Positions 11,719-24,358 of a stretch of 64,000 nt of DNA are shown here, piece after piece. Source of the stretch: Notolepis coatsorum (Eukaryota > Chordata > Actinopteri > Aulopiformes > Paralepididae); assembly GCA_963971535.1 (NCBI GenBank), contig OZ020592.1, forward strand, positions 58,936,324 through 59,000,323, written 5' to 3'. Position numbers and translations under genes: made by a program. Numbering within the stretch: the first letter of the stretch is position 1; each line of letters starts with the position of its first letter. The notes below the pieces were generated by a model that was not told the origin of the DNA, made no database searches, and worked only from the letters and a program-made list of their open reading frames with translations.

Positions 11719-12598
11719 TTAACACTTTGAGCGCCACTCACAGCTTTATTCGGGTTTACGACCAGACCGTTGAATGCCACGTCACGGCTATTCTCGTGTG
11801 TGTGTTTTTTTTTTTTAGCGATCTGAAATCATATTGAATCACGCGAGCCTACCGTTGGAGATCCAGGGACCGCCGGCGATCAGATGTGAAAAAAGCACCT
11901 CCCAGATGGTAAATCACCCTTTTGGAATGGACTCAATGAAAGTGAATGGGAGAACGGATTTCTGACTCCACATTTTACTTCTCACTGATGCAGCCGGGGT
12001 CTACCAGAGTTCATTCTGGAGCCTCTGAGCCACGGCGAATATGGGTTATACTGTACACACGATGGATCAATACATTTATCGATTTTTTCGAATGGCGATC
12101 GGAAATTGGAATAAACCATTTGGATACCATCTGACCTCAGGTAAGGAATCTATGTTATCAGTGTTAGGATAATCAGACTCGTTTTCACAGAGATATAAGT
12201 GTTTATGTGATATAGCTGTTTTGACTGTAAAAGCGATCAAGAAATGAGAGCAGCTATTATCAGCACGCGGCACGAACGTGCATGCGCACACATAAACGAT
12301 TCATAAATAGGCAGACAAATGACAACGTTCTGGAATATTCCAGTAAAATAGGCATGGGTTGTTTTTCCCCGGAAAACGGGTGATTTTCAAAATGCTATCA
12401 AACGGAAATGAAGCGATAAAAATACAATCTGCCTTGCCAATGTTGACTGGAAAATGAGTCTTTGATAAGCGACGGGCAGATTAGACACATAGCCATAATT
12501 TAAAACATAGATTAGGCAATATTAACGTTAACATTGGGAGTGGATGGTGGCATCAAGGGGGTAAAAAGGAAAACCCGGCGTGGCATACAAAGTGTTAA
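11719..12598. mobile_element. P1, TTAA family-P element
   Basis: TTAACACTTTGAGCGCCAC at the left and, inverted, TTAACACTTTGTATGCCAC at the right bound an 880-bp element that includes the two TTAA copies. No transposase is encoded. About 270 bp (11830-12097) reappear with roughly two differences at 14255-14524 inside hAT-F. TTAA target use suggests a piggyBac-type mobiliser. Confidence 0.85.
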
Positions 12599-12924
12599 AG
12601 GGAAACACTGTCCATCCAGATGGGTTTTATAAGCCCGTTTTCATAAACACCACGCGGCATCAGCGCCAAACCGCCCTGCATCCTACACGGCCGCGTCACA
12701 AAGGAGCGGGAGACAGGGGGATACTGTTCCATCATGGAGCTCAGCAGTTGTTTGGAGAGTCTTTTAATTTAAGGCTGATAATTGGCCATAGCTCATAAAC
12801 AAGTGCTTAGGAACGCCAGTCCTCTTGGCCTCCGCTGTTGGATCGATGACTGTAAGCCTCATTACTACCCCAGCAGCTGCCTTGAGAGAGGGATTAATCA
12901 TGAGAGTGAGAGATAGAGAGAAGG

Positions 12925-13072
<148 letters not shown>

Positions 13073-13947
13073 GATGAGATGAGGAAGAACAAGGAGAAAG
13101 AGATAAGGGGCGAGCGGCTGTCAATGTCATTACTATTTCATTACACTGTTTGTCCGTTGAGCAGGCAGCCTCAAAGACAGCTGTCAATATGACTAAACCT
13201 CACAGTGACCTCTCTGCTGATCCTCAAATATCCGCAATCAATAATGTTACATCATCCTTCCTGAAGATTAGAATGCAAATCACTGTGTTTTTATTTTATT
13301 ACATTTTTTACTTTGAATAGACATTTAAAGTCTTATTCAATTCTCCATGTTGTGAGCAGGGTTTTCGTGACCCTCGGTCCCACGAAACCCATTCAAACTC
13401 GATTGTATATCTTCAAAAATATATAGGGTCGTCAATCTGATCACAGGGGTTGATTTCCCTCAATTCCGGAGAAGTTGACCCTTTTGGATACAAGGTTTTC
13501 ACCCGACAGCAGCAAAATGTGACGCTACCGAATGTCTACAGGAAGTAGTTCATTTCAAGTGCAATCAAGCCTTTTCAAACTTCTAGATGAAATGGCTGTA
13601 GTATATAGAACACACTATTTTATGCGCTATATTGGTACAGTGCATCATCATGCACTGGCATTATTTTCTGTAGGCAAGATTGTGTTATTGGTTTTTTTTT
13701 TTTATGATTCTTAAATGTTTTTATTGCATCATTATGCGTTTTATGGATTTCCATTTTGTGTGGATAATAAAGTATTGTAAATGTATTCTATTGGAATATA
13801 ATAGGTAAAACAGACTTTATATGTTAACTGCATTCCGAAAAAATTAAGTAATTAAACGATCCATGAACTCTCTGGTTGTATGGCTGCTCAGAGCAGAGAA
13901 CCTTGAAGGTTGATAAAAAAATTAAAGAAAGAAATAATAATAATGTG
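13073..13947. other. Unassigned sequence
   Basis: About 875 bp with no recognisable element ends, RNA or protein similarity; AT-rich between 13560 and 13860. Confidence 0.5.
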
Positions 13948-14251
13948 ATGAAAGGTAGGGATGTCCCGATCCGATCACGTGATCGGGGCCGATGTAATAA
14001 TAATAGCGTTAGCGTTTTAAGGGAGCCTACTTGTAGAGCATACTGTCCTGACTGTGACTATAGACCCTACTGTTGTGGTTGTTGTGCCAGGCAGGGAGGC
14101 TGTGTGCTGGAGAGCGTGAATGCAAGTCTTGTGGCTAGCTTCTGATTGATGGCGAGCTAGCACCCTTTTCCCATTACTTTGAACCATGAACTAAACGGCT
14201 TGTTATCATACAAACAAGGGACTAAACACGTTTCGAAATTATGCCACAATT

Positions 14252-14525
14252 TAAATCATATTGCATCACGCAAGCCTACCGTTGGAGATCCAGGGACCGC
14301 CGGCGATCAGATGTGAAAAAAGCACCTCCCAGATGGTAAATCACCCTTTTGGAATGGACTCAATGAAAGTGAATGGGAGAACGGATTTCTGACTCCACAT
14401 TTTACTTCTCACTGATGCAGCCGGGGTCTACCAGAGTTCATTCTGGAGCCTCTGAGCCACGGCGAATATGGGTTATACTGTACACACGATGGATCAATAC
14501 ATTTATCGATTTTTTCGAATGGCGA
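14252..14525. mobile_element. Family-P fragment nearly identical to P1
   Basis: This piece matches 11830-12097 with about two differences over 270 bp, including the AACGGATTTCTGACTCC and GGATCAATACATTTATCG words. It ends abruptly at GAATGGCGA and joins LINE-like sequence. Neither TTAA terminus is present. Confidence 0.85.
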
Positions 14526-15176
14526 CAACAATGGACAGTCTCCTCCCCACCATTTGTATATATTTTTACCACCCACCCCCTCCTAATGTACAGTCTCCTC
14601 CTCATCACATGTATATATTTACTGTTAGGATCTCTGGGTAACAGTACTGTATATTTGCATATCGTATATGTGACAAATGTAACAGTACTATATACCTGTA
14701 AGTCATGTATGTCCCTATGTCACAAATGGCATGATGTCATGTATGTTGTGTATGTCATAAATGTCACTATGAATTGAAAATGGGGGACCCTGATGATGTA
14801 AACAAGACAAACGCCATTCTCTGGTCTGCATCCCCTTAACAATTGTGTGTATTGCTAGTGGATTTACCAGATGATGATCCAGAGTGAATGAATGAATGAA
14901 AACTTTATTTAATACACGAGACCCTCTTCTTGGGACCAAGTAAGGTTTCGTCGATAATCCAATGTACAGTTACAACCCCCCCCCCCCCCCCCCACCTCCT
15001 CCAATGTACAGTTTCTTCGTCAAATGTATATACTCTCTTTTTTAGACTATTTTTGTATCACAAACAATACTGTATTTGTAAATCTGGTATGTCATAAATG
15101 TATAGTATTGTCTATCTGTATGTCATGTGTGTCATATGTTATGATGAATTGAAAATGGGGGACCCTGATGTAAACC
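14526..15176. mobile_element. LINE 3' tail fragments
   Basis: Two similar stretches (14526-14870 and 14990-15176) share TGTACAGTCTCCTCC-type, GGGGGACCCTGATG and TCTGGTCTGCATCCCC words. Short-repeat tails occur here (GAATGAATGAATG at 14885; AATCAATCAATCAAT at 15270). They look like 3' ends of the same non-LTR element. A poly-C run is at 14978-14992. No coding region is retained. Confidence 0.55.
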
Positions 15177-15374
15177 AGACGAAAGTCTTTCTCTGGTCTG
15201 CATCCCCTTAACAATTGTGTGTATTGATGAGCTGTACTGTATTGTACCCATTCTGCAATCTGTTAATAACAATCAATCAATCAATATTTAACAGATTGCA
15301 GAATGGGTACAATACAGTACGGCTCAATACACACAATTGTTAAGGGGATGCAGACCAGAGAAAGACATTCGTCT
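15177..15374. repeat. Long inverted repeat of LINE tail
   Basis: Arms of about 88 bp (15177-15266 and 15288-15374) are near-perfect reverse complements around a loop containing AATCAATCAATCAAT. This looks like two copies of one LINE 3' end inserted head to head. Confidence 0.85.
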
Positions 15375-16022
15375 TGTTTCAATCTCCCGGACAAATGGGA
15401 GAAATTCCGGTCAAGAGTTTATTGAGCTTAAAAACAATTGATAACGCAAATAATGTTCTGATTAACAAAGGCATTCGTTTTGTGGCATTAACGTTACCTA
15501 GATTTATCAACATTCATATGTACATTTATCATACACGGAAATCGAGCGGTGCAAGCACACACACGCAACAACAACACACATGTTGTCACGTAAATAACGT
15601 TCTGATTAACAAAGGGCATTTGTTTTGTGGCATTCACGTTACCTAGATTTATCAATAGCAATAGTAATATATATGTTTCTTTAGACTAGAATAAGTCAAA
15701 TGAACTTACTGTCTCTGAAAAGTTGCCGCATGTCAGTGTTGTTAAATCAAGTTTACTCTCGAGTAGAGCTAGAGAGCAATGGCGGACTTTCAGAAACTCA
15801 AAAAGCAAACTCAGAACAATCTCGCCTTCTGGTTGGTTGCATTTGCCTGAGAATTTGCCGATTGCTCGCAAATGACTGCTTGGCGCGGCCGCGGTAGAAA
15901 AAAATGATATTTGACGCCTCTGATTCGCTCAGGTTAAAATCCGTCACGACTCCAAATCAAATGACGGAATCTCCAAATCAAATGGATGGATATCCGTCTC
16001 AAGACGGAACGCTTTAATGCCT

Positions 16023-16364
16023 GTTTATTGTCACACAGAGCAGAATAATTTTGCCAAAACAAACCAATAGTATCCAGCTGCAGAACGGCAGACCAGCCAC
16101 ACTCTCAGACCAAAAAAAAAAAAAAAAGAAAAAAAAAGGTTAATCCCAATTTCTCACATTACATTCACCCTGAATGTTGACGTTATCCAGGTGAAAAGTT
16201 AACTTCATTCAAGCGAGGCATTGCAATCCTTGACATAAATCATTTGATGTATAATTCAATCAAAAGAAATGCGTTTTGGGTCTGAGAGTGTGGCTGGTCT
16301 GCCGTTCTGCAGCTGGATACTATTGGTTTGTTTTGGCAAAATTCTTCTGCTCTGTGACAATAAA
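16023..16364. mobile_element. Long-TIR element or paired tails (TTTATTGTCACA)
   Basis: Arms of about 87 bp (16023-16111 and 16279-16364) are inverted copies running from TTTATTGTCACACAGAGCAG inward to CTCTCAGACC. The centre is about 165 bp with a poly-A stretch. It may be a foldback MITE or two opposed retroelement tails; no clear target duplication was found. Confidence 0.65.
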
Positions 16365-16734
16365 TAAATGAATGATGATATGCAATTTAAAACCAAAACT
16401 AAGGCCTCAGTATGAGTTTAAGACGTGAACATGGTCATGTTTGTTGAATAAAAAAATAAAAGTTAAAAAAATGTAATAAAAAAAAATGTAATTTTTTTTG
16501 ATCGGATCGGGAAATATTGGTATCGGTAGATACTCAAAATCACATGATCAGGATCGGATCGGGAGCAAAAAAACGTGATCGGGACATCCCTAATGAAAGG
16601 AAGCTCTTCTATTTGTAGCGATTGGTTATGCATGATCAGGCAATGGACTGAACTAGCCTGAATAAGCAGCTTTGTTTCAAAAAGTCACTCTCTCTCTCGT
16701 CTCTGTTGCTCTCTCTCTTTCTCTCCTCAGCCTC

Positions 16735-17654
16735 TTAACACTTTGAGTGCCAACGACGAGATTTCTCGTTAGTTCATGCCAACCATTGAGTGCCAGAGAG
16801 ATGAGAGATCTTGTTTTTGATTTTTTTTTTGATTTTTTTTAAGTTATTAGCAATTTCCATTCATATTTCATCAATCTAGCCTCACGTTACCACTGGAACT
16901 CTCTCTGAGCTCCATTGGGAAAATACCGCCCCCTATCGTCTCTCCGGATGGTACTGCACCCCTTTGGATTGGATTGAATGAATGAACCGCATGAAAAAAA
17001 AAGTCCTGCTTCCACATTTTACTTGTCAGACAAGTAACCAGAGACGATCTAAGAGCGTTGGATCAATAAACACGATCGATATTTGGAATGGCGATCAGGA
17101 ATTGAAATAATCTTTTTGGAGAACATCTGATCTGCGGTAAGGAATCTATTTTACCAGTCTTGGGATAATCAGAGCTTTTTTCACAGATATATCAACGTGG
17201 GCCCTATGTGTGTATGTGTGCTGATCAGGAAATGAGATAATCGATTTTTCAGCCCGCTTCCCTAGCGTGCATAAGTACACATATACTATCGATAATCTAG
17301 CGTTTATTTGAAAACGATTTATAAATAGGCAGAAAAATTACAACGTTTTTTGTGTATTCCAGTATATTCCAGTAAAGGGCGATTATCACAGAATCTTCTG
17401 AAGTTTTCTGAAACTTTCAAGAAACGAGCGTTTTTCAAAATGGTATAAAACGGAAATGAACCGATTAAAAAACAATCCGTTTCGACAATGTTGACTGCAA
17501 ACAAGTCATTGATAAGCTACGGCCATATTATACACATAGCCATAATTTAAGATATAGTTTATGCGTTCGCAAATATGAGAGCTCTATCATTGAAGTGGGT
17601 GGTGGCACGCAACAGGGTTCCGGGGCACCGGACCCGTGGCACTCAAAGTGTTAA
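16735..17654. mobile_element. P2, TTAA family-P element
   Basis: TTAACACTTTGAGTGCCA is repeated inverted at both ends (TTAA at 16735-16738 and 17651-17654), giving 18 matching terminal bases. The interior holds the family words GGAATGGCGATCAGGAATTG and GGTAAGGAATCTA. No coding capacity. Confidence 0.9.
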
Positions 17655-17867
17655 TGATCTGGTCCCTCGTTTCTCTTTTGTTGTACACACAGCTTACATA
17701 AAATTACATTCATGAAACTTGCAGCTCCCTGCCAACAGAGAAAAAAGCTGTTTAGTCACAGTAGAGATCCTATGAGTGAGACTATTTCTTCAACTTTTCC
17801 TTGAGTTGAAGTCTAAGGTACTACAAGTTGAACATAGTCAGAAACATCGTCACATGAGGTCTGCTCT

Positions 17868-18478
17868 CAGGTCACCATGAGGTCTGCTGTCGTCACCATG
17901 AGGTCTGCTTTCAGGTCAACAAGAGGTCTGCTCTCAGGTCAACAAGAGGTCTGCTCTCAGGTCACCATGAGGTCTGCTCTCAGGTCAACAAGAGGTCTGC
18001 TCTCAGGTCAACAAGAGGGCTGCTCTCAGGTCAACAAGAGGTCTGCTCTCAGGTCAACAAGAGGTCTGCTCTCAGGTCAACAAGAGGTCTGCTCTCAGGT
18101 CAACAAGAGGGCTGCTCTCAGGTCAACAAGAGGGCTGCTCTCAGGTCAACAAGAGGTCTGCTCTCAGGTCAACAAGAGGTCTGCTCTCAGGTCAACAAGA
18201 GGTCTGCTCTCAGGTCAACAAGGGGTCTGCTCTCAGGTCAACAAGAGGTCTGCTCTCAGGTCAACAAGAGGTCTGCTCTCAGGTCAACAAGAGGTCTGAG
18301 GTCACCATGAGGTCTGCTCTCAGGTCAACAAGAGGTCTGCTCTCAGGTCAACAAGGGGTCTGCTCTCAGGTCAACAAGAGGTCTGCTCTCAGGTCAACAA
18401 GAGGTCTGCTCTCAGGTCAACAAGAGGTCTGAGGTCACCATGAGGTCTGCTCTCAGGTCAACAAGAGGTCTGCTCTCC
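17868..18478. repeat. 23-bp minisatellite
   Basis: About 25 copies of a 23-bp unit, AGGTCTGCTCTCAGGTCAAC plus AAG, with CACCATG variants. Since 23 is not a multiple of three, the open frame at 17877-18299 cycles through all three phases every 69 bp and still meets no stop; it is not a gene. Confidence 0.95.
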
Positions 18479-19308
18479 TCCGGGTGAAGATGTGACACGT
18501 TTTATGTCAGATGATGAGATGTCCTCCTCACAATAGAACCACAGGATAGAAAAGTGCATCCATGGTTTATTAACTCATTGACTGCCAATAACGAGTATAT
18601 TTGTTTTTAGTTTTTATTTATTTTATTATGATACTAAACACTCTTGCGCACCTTGAGTATGGATTTGGTAATCCTGGGATAAATACAACTGAAATAAATG
18701 ACGATCGAATCCCGATAGGTGGCAGTCTTGCCTACCTTTTGACTACATCTGGGCTAGGAAGTGTAAAGAAGCCAGTTGGTCCTGTCCCCATGAACTCTGC
18801 ATGAACTTTAGCAGCTGAGCAAACTGTGAGAGGTGGCAATATTGATCGGTGTGAAGCGAACGATTGTAGATCATCATGAAGAGGAAAAACAAGGTGAAGA
18901 CTAGGGATGGGGGGAAAAATGTATACGTAGTAGTATCGCGATACTTTGCGTGGCGATACTGTATCGATACAAGGACGCATAAAAAACTAAAAAAAATAAA
19001 AGAAATTTATATAAGGAAGTTGCATTGTTAATTTCAATACCTGTAATAGTACAGTAGTCCACACACACACATGTGCATTCAGTTAAGTTGGAATATGACT
19101 GTAATACAAACAGTTCAGTTTGTCAGGTACATGCAACACAGATTACAGTGTTTACATCTGTCTGTTTGAGAAAATACCATGTTCTGCAATAAAAATTATT
19201 GAAGTGAGATGAACAGACTGAACTTTATTTTATTAGATAAAACATGTTGACAGTTTTACTTTGCAGTTAAAAAATATATATATGTAGCAATATTCGCGAT
19301 ATATCGAG

Positions 19309-20236
19309 TAGGGCTGTCTTAAATACTTCGAAGCTTCGTTCGATGGCACAAGCTTCGAACATGAAAGAAAATCGAAGTTTAAAATAAAAATAAAATAAAT
19401 TATATATTTTTTTTAAATCTTGCGCCTCCATTCCAATGAAAGGAAAGTAAGCGGCACCTTCCCGCCTCCATTCCAATGAAACGAATGTAAGCGGCGCCTC
19501 GATCACCTCTCTACAACAAGCACGTGGAGATTATCTGTGTTGAAAACAACAAGGACATGTGCAGCAGACATGTCGACGAAGAAGTCATCAGATGTGTGGT
19601 TACACTTTAAAATATGCAAAGACAATGCCCAAAAAGCCGAGTGCCAGATATGCCAGAAGAAAATGGCATATCACAACTCTACAACAACTTTGTCAAATCA
19701 CCTAAAAAACATAAGTATCGTTGTACACGACGGCGACGCCACACAAAACATTAATAAGGCTATGCCTATGCTGCTATGACTAATGTGTTACCAAGTTGGC
19801 TAATTTAATTGTAATCATCTGCTTTTGTAGGTGCATTGTCTGATATAATTATAAATTATAAATTAAATATAATATAATTGTTTGCTTGATAGACGAAGGT
19901 TGCAACATAATTATGTAATGTCATGTCGTTGGCTGTGAGAGCAGCCCCACTGCACCCAGGCAGCGCAGCCAAGTGAAACCTTGTTGGCTGCGTCACAGTC
20001 ACGAAAGGGGCTACTTAATTCATTAATCCAATCCACTTTATTTATAGAGCACATTTAAAAACAACAAAGTTTACCAAAGTGCTGTACAAGTCCCACAACA
20101 TAAGATAAAAAATATATATATATATATATTATAATTAATATATATATATATTTTTTTTTTCTCGAAGCTTCGAATTAAAATCGAAGCTCGGCCCCAAAGC
20201 TTCGATTGCCAAAAAAAGCTTCGAAGGTCAGCCCTA
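19309..20236 (+). mobile_element. hAT-G1 with BED finger
   Basis: TAGGGCTGTCTTAAATACTT and, inverted, TAGGGCTGACCTTCGAAG bound a 928-bp element with subterminal AGCTTCGAAG motifs. The flanks ATATCGAG and ATATAGAG match at 7 of 8 bases. It carries a LINE-type tail segment (20036-20110) also present in G2 and G3. Its interior near 19840-19870 is the empty-site version of the hAT-I insertion in G3. Confidence 0.9.
19537..19779 (+). pseudogene. BED zinc-finger remnant of a hAT transposase
   Basis: The 80-codon frame contains a BED finger: the aromatic SSDVWLHFKICKD lead-in, the CQIC zinc pair, then TTTLSNHLKN. The expected final histidine is replaced (HLKNIS), so the second zinc half is probably broken. 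After about residue 60 the frame runs into VVHDGDATQNINKAMPMLL and stops, with no catalytic domain. An in-frame methionine (MSTKKSS) at about residue 12 fits a transposase start better than the first ATG. It lies within the intact ends of hAT-G1, so it is a transposase relic and not a host gene. Confidence 0.8.
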
Positions 20237-20465
20237 ATATAGAGTATCGCGATACTATCGTATCGCGGCTCAAGTATCGCGATAGTATCATATCGCGAGG
20301 TCTCTGGCGATTCCCACCCCTAGTGAAGACTATCCAGAAGGTGAATTGAATATCATCTCAGTCTTTCATTCTATAGCAGTAGAAATGTGTTGTTATGTAG
20401 CCCCCCCCCCCCCCCCCCCCCCCCCCATGGTGGTTTTGTGAATAGAGCAATAATATGCATCAACA

Positions 20466-21158
20466 TAGGGCTGGGCGATATGGCAAAAAATCATATCGCG
20501 ATAACGATATGATAATGTTATCATATCACTCGATATCGATAATTATCGAAATTGTTATAAGTTTAAAAAAAATATATATATATATATATTTTTTTAAACA
20601 ACAGATGTATGTTTATTTTGCAGCAATTCTTTGTCGTTGCCGCCATCTTTAGTGTTACATCCCCTCACACTCCAGTTCTCAGGCTGCAGCTGGTTTGAAA
20701 GCTAAAGTAAACATGCTTCTCTGCTGGCTGTGGCTCCAGGGGAGTTGAACAGTTCTAGCTCTGCTAGTTTCTTTTCTATCTTTTGGCGCTTTTTTGGTGG
20801 ACAAACCACCGTGCATGTGCACCGTGACTCGTGACTGGAGTCTAGCTCGGCTAGCACACATAGCCTACTGTGTACAGACGGTTTCAAACTGTATTTTAAA
20901 TTAGAAAGCAAACAAAATAAATGGACAAGAGAAAAAGAAATCTCAATTTCGTCAGTATTGTCATTTGGACAAGCAAAGCCATTACTTTAAGTTGCAGGCA
21001 AGAAAGACAAGTCTGTCCACGGTCTCTGGTTTTAAAACTGCTCTGTTGCAGGTCACAAAAAAAAATCGATATTTTTTTTTCGATTATTCTTTCTTCCCAA
21101 TATCGATTATTAAAATATATCACGATATTTATCGTTATCGTTATATCGCCCAGCCCTA
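20466..21158. mobile_element. hAT-H1, non-autonomous
   Basis: TAGGGCTGGGCGATAT is inverted at both ends, with a perfect 8-bp duplication CATCAACA (20458-20465, 21159-21166). Subterminal sequence is packed with ATATCGATA-type palindromes. Two overlapping frames of 60-82 codons show no recognisable domain. Confidence 0.92.
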
Positions 21159-21473
21159 CATCAACATGAGCCCTTTGACCTGGAAATGTATATGTGTCAG
21201 ATGAGCAACAAGCACAAACTGTGCATGCTTCACAATAGACGCAATATCCCTCTTCCTAGAAAATTAGCAGGGATTTTTTGGAAACTGGGCACTTTGATAA
21301 AGATAAGCCTTTCAAATGAGCCTTTCAAATGAGTATGTCTTCATAGCTATAATAATAGAATATACTATGGGTCTACAAACATCGTCAAAGCGGTCTGAAA
21401 CGCTGGCGCCAGGGAGTAAACTTGGGAAAACAGCATGGCAGTCAATGAGTTAACAGCTCAGTAATGTTTAACT

Positions 21474-22261
21474 TTAACTCATTCTGCGCCAATGACGAAA
21501 AAAGTCATTATCTCGCCGGTGGTTGAGCGCCAATCACGGCCGGTATTGCACATCATTGGAATCCCTCTGGTTTGGGCTGTGCATCGATCTAAGAAGTCCG
21601 GTCCGGGTTTTCCTTCTCGGGCATGACTAACGTTATAACACACGGATTGGGGACACTGGGAGCACCGTGGATTCATGCGTTTTGGTTGATAAACGTTGGA
21701 CAGACGGCTGCGATCAATATTTGGAATGGCGATCAGGAATTGGAATATTCTTTTTGCAGTACATCAGATGTGAGGTAAGGACTCTATGTTACCAATCTTG
21801 GGTTAATCCGATGTTTTTTTTCGTAACGATCACAACGTGTCTGTGTGTGCGTGCCGTTGGCGCCGACCAAAGCATGGAGGGGCGACTTTTCCTCCCCCGC
21901 TTTTGTGTGTGCATGATGAAACATAATACTGATAAATCAAGCGACAAATGGCACGATTTCTAAGGAAATGCATTGAAGCGCCGTTTGCTGGAGTTTATTG
22001 GGATTTGACAGGATAACTCAAAAACTATATTACTCATATTCACCACGGTATAAAACGGAAATGTATGTATGAAAAAATTATCTGTTTTTTTGCATGTTGA
22101 CCAGAAGAAACTCACTGACAATCAACGTGTTTATTAGATCCATAGCTATAATATTTAATATAGTTTTAGCACTCGCAAACACAGGCATTATGCCCAATGA
22201 ACAGAGTGCTGGCCTTCTTACCACACGGTAAACAGCGACCTCTAGGCGCTGAATGAGTTAA
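21474..22261. mobile_element. P4, TTAA family-P element
   Basis: TTAACTCATTCTGCGCC and, inverted, TTAACTCATTCAGCGCC bound a 788-bp element (TTAA at 21474-21477 and 22258-22261). The interior has GGAATGGCGATCAGGAATTG. It abuts a poly-G run and the right end of a hAT-C-like element at 22285-22357. Confidence 0.9.
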
Positions 22262-22284
22262 GAGGGGGGGGGGGGGGGGGGGGT

Positions 22285-22357
22285 ATCGGGAGATACTCAA
22301 GGTTGTGGTATCTGTATCAGTAGTGGTAATAAAAAAGTGGTACCCTGCCATCCCTAG
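22285..22357. mobile_element. hAT-C-like right end fragment
   Basis: The stretch TATCGGGAGATACTCAAGG to GGTACCCTGCCATCCCTA matches the right end of hAT-C (47130-47205). No left end is nearby. Confidence 0.7.
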
Positions 22358-23900
22358 TTATAAATTCTATGTTTTCATTTGAAAACACCTGTGGGAAGGC
22401 CCAGTGTGACAGTCTAACTGAGGGGAGATCATGAAGATGAATGGATGCTAATTTGCCAGGCTCTTCATGCACATACACTAGAGATGGGGGGAAACATTTA
22501 TACAGCAATATATTGTGAGATTTTGTGTGCCAATGTGATATTGATACAGTGACAGATAGTGTATCATCATCAATCAAGTCGACCTCCTGCTCTGCCACAA
22601 AGGTCTGTTGCATTTGGAAATACGTCAAACCGCTTTAGCTTGCGATGCCCTAAATACCATTTCCATGGATCTACAAACTCAATTCATGCCAAACCCTAAC
22701 CTATCCCCAGCCTTAAAACCCTAGATAGAAAATCTGCTTCTTTCCCCAACTGGGGACAGTAATTTTGTCCCAAACTGGAGAAAGAAAATGCCCACTCAAC
22801 TGGTTTGTAGTCTGGAACGTGTTCATCTTACAGTCATCTTACACAACAAACACAACACAAGGCTGAACTACCAGCTGAGGTCTGCTGATGGTTGGGGAGG
22901 GTGCCCACTTCCTCCATGTCCAAACAAACACTGCCATCCCACAGGCAGTGCTCCGAGGTTTATTATTCCACAGCTTGGCCAGAGGGGCCCCGGACAAGCA
23001 AGCAGCCAGAGACGCTAGGAACACCACGCCCTCACCAGAGACCTTGAGCAAGGAGATGAGGAAGTAATGGACGGGCGGTTGGTTGGTGGTGGGCGAACGT
23101 CATGCAAACAGACATGTTGACACTACTCCAACTGTAGGTGTCCGAGACTCCGCTGCGCACACACACAAGGCCGTTTGAACAGGGTTTCACTGTGTTTCAC
23201 TGATACAGATACCAGCCAGACAGCTCCTAAAACAGGGTATCTGTAGGCTATTGGAGAATTCCCAAAATATAAAAAGGTGACTGTGTAACATGTGTGCAAC
23301 TTCATCTTCTGAATATTTCCACAGGAGAATGTTAGATCTCTCTCAGAGAGAATGTGAATATATCTAAATTATTTTTGTCCAATGCCCAGAAAGTAATGAT
23401 GCAAATGTGTTTTGTTCAGTAAAAATAATGACTTAGTTTAGGTCTCGTAGTAATTGCCGTTGGTCCCAAGTGTGGAACAATGAAAACGTTTAGTAGTTGA
23501 GTTTCACAAGAGGCGACCTGTTTATTTGACAGAACACCATTCATAATGGGAGCGAGGTGGACCCAGAGAACACAGACACGCCTGCCCCGTTTAGACAGCA
23601 CTGCCAGGGCATTGCCTTCCATCACAAACAATCTCCGCAAAATCTTTAGTTTATTTTCTCAGACATCCTCATTTAGAATCAGTCAGGCCAAACCTCAGCC
23701 ATTTCCCCCCGCTGTCTAGAAAATTCCATTAATTTCCATTTTACTTTAAGTAATCAAGGAGTGAGGGTAGGGAGGAGGAGAAGGATGACGTGGGAGAAGA
23801 CGTGGTCAGACAGGGGCAAAAACCAGAAGTGAAAAACATTCCGAATGAATGGCTGAGGAAATGGAATACTGGAGCTTTTTTTTGGCACACGGTTTACCCG
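22358..23900. other. Unassigned, with a hAT-D-like scrap at 22484-22570
   Basis: The words AGAGATGGGGGGAAACAT and TGATATTGATACAGTGACAG resemble the left end of hAT-D. The remaining sequence shows no element ends and no protein similarity that I recognise. Confidence 0.4.
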
Positions 23901-24358
23901 GATCTCTCTAGAAGACTCATTTCTGAACGGATTTTTATCAAATTTGGACCTGTACTACATAAAACTTCAGGCTATGGATCTGCTGTGTTTTCTTATACCC
24001 ATTATAATTCTTTTTTTGCAACTGCTACAGAAAAATGTGAGTACACAAGTTCAACTCAAGTTCAGCCCTATGTTACTCTATTTCATTAGCACTAAAAGTG
24101 ATTTTCCTTTTTTGCATTAGTAACTTCAGAATGTTATCTTTCAAAAGAGACCAGGCTTATGCATGTGCTATAACTATAAAACTAAGCTTTTCAAAAAAGG
24201 TATGCAGTCCTCAAGTTCAAGTAAAAGAAATGGCCACTTTTCTGCCCGCTTGACCTCTTAAACTCATTGACCGCCACGCTGTTTTCCCATCTCTACTCAA
24301 TGGCACCAGCATTATTGACCATTTTCGCGATATTTGCGGACCCATCGTGTGTTCTGTA

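Larger units (their letters stand above)
13956..16592. mobile_element. hAT-F with internal P, LINE and inverted-repeat insertions
   Basis: Ends read TAGGGATGTCCCGATC in both orientations and are flanked by a perfect 8-bp duplication ATGAAAGG (13948-13955, 16593-16600). At 2637 bp it is large because it contains a P fragment (about 14252-14525), LINE tail pieces (14526-15374) and a long inverted-repeat element (16023-16364). The subterminal parts carry GATCGGATCGGG motifs. No transposase domain remains. Confidence 0.9.
18902..20322. mobile_element. hAT-D carrying hAT-G1
   Basis: TAGGGATGGG at the left and, inverted, TAGGGGTGGG at the right, with a perfect 8-bp duplication GTGAAGAC (18894-18901, 20323-20330). 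Subterminal TATCGCGATA palindromes are repeated at both ends. Without nested hAT-G1 it is about 485 bp and non-coding. Confidence 0.92.
18570..21453. mobile_element. P3, TTAA family-P element carrying two hATs
   Basis: Perfect 18-bp ends TTAACTCATTGACTGCCA are inverted at 18570 and 21453. The 2884-bp span contains hAT-D (18902-20322) and hAT-H1 (20466-21158). Removing them with one copy of each duplication leaves about 754 bp, the usual size of family P. Confidence 0.92.

Noticed and set aside
17877..18299. 140-codon repetitive frame and a CRISPR-like look
   Set aside because: The array is a head-to-tail 23-bp minisatellite with no unique spacers, in a vertebrate-type sequence.
20702..20911. 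Minus-strand frame in hAT-H1 with KKRQKIEKK
   Set aside because: Too short and without BED or catalytic motifs; not supported in hAT-H2.
22840..23050. Possible coding exon (GC-richer stretch)
   Set aside because: No protein similarity recognised and frames are open on both strands for less than 80 codons.
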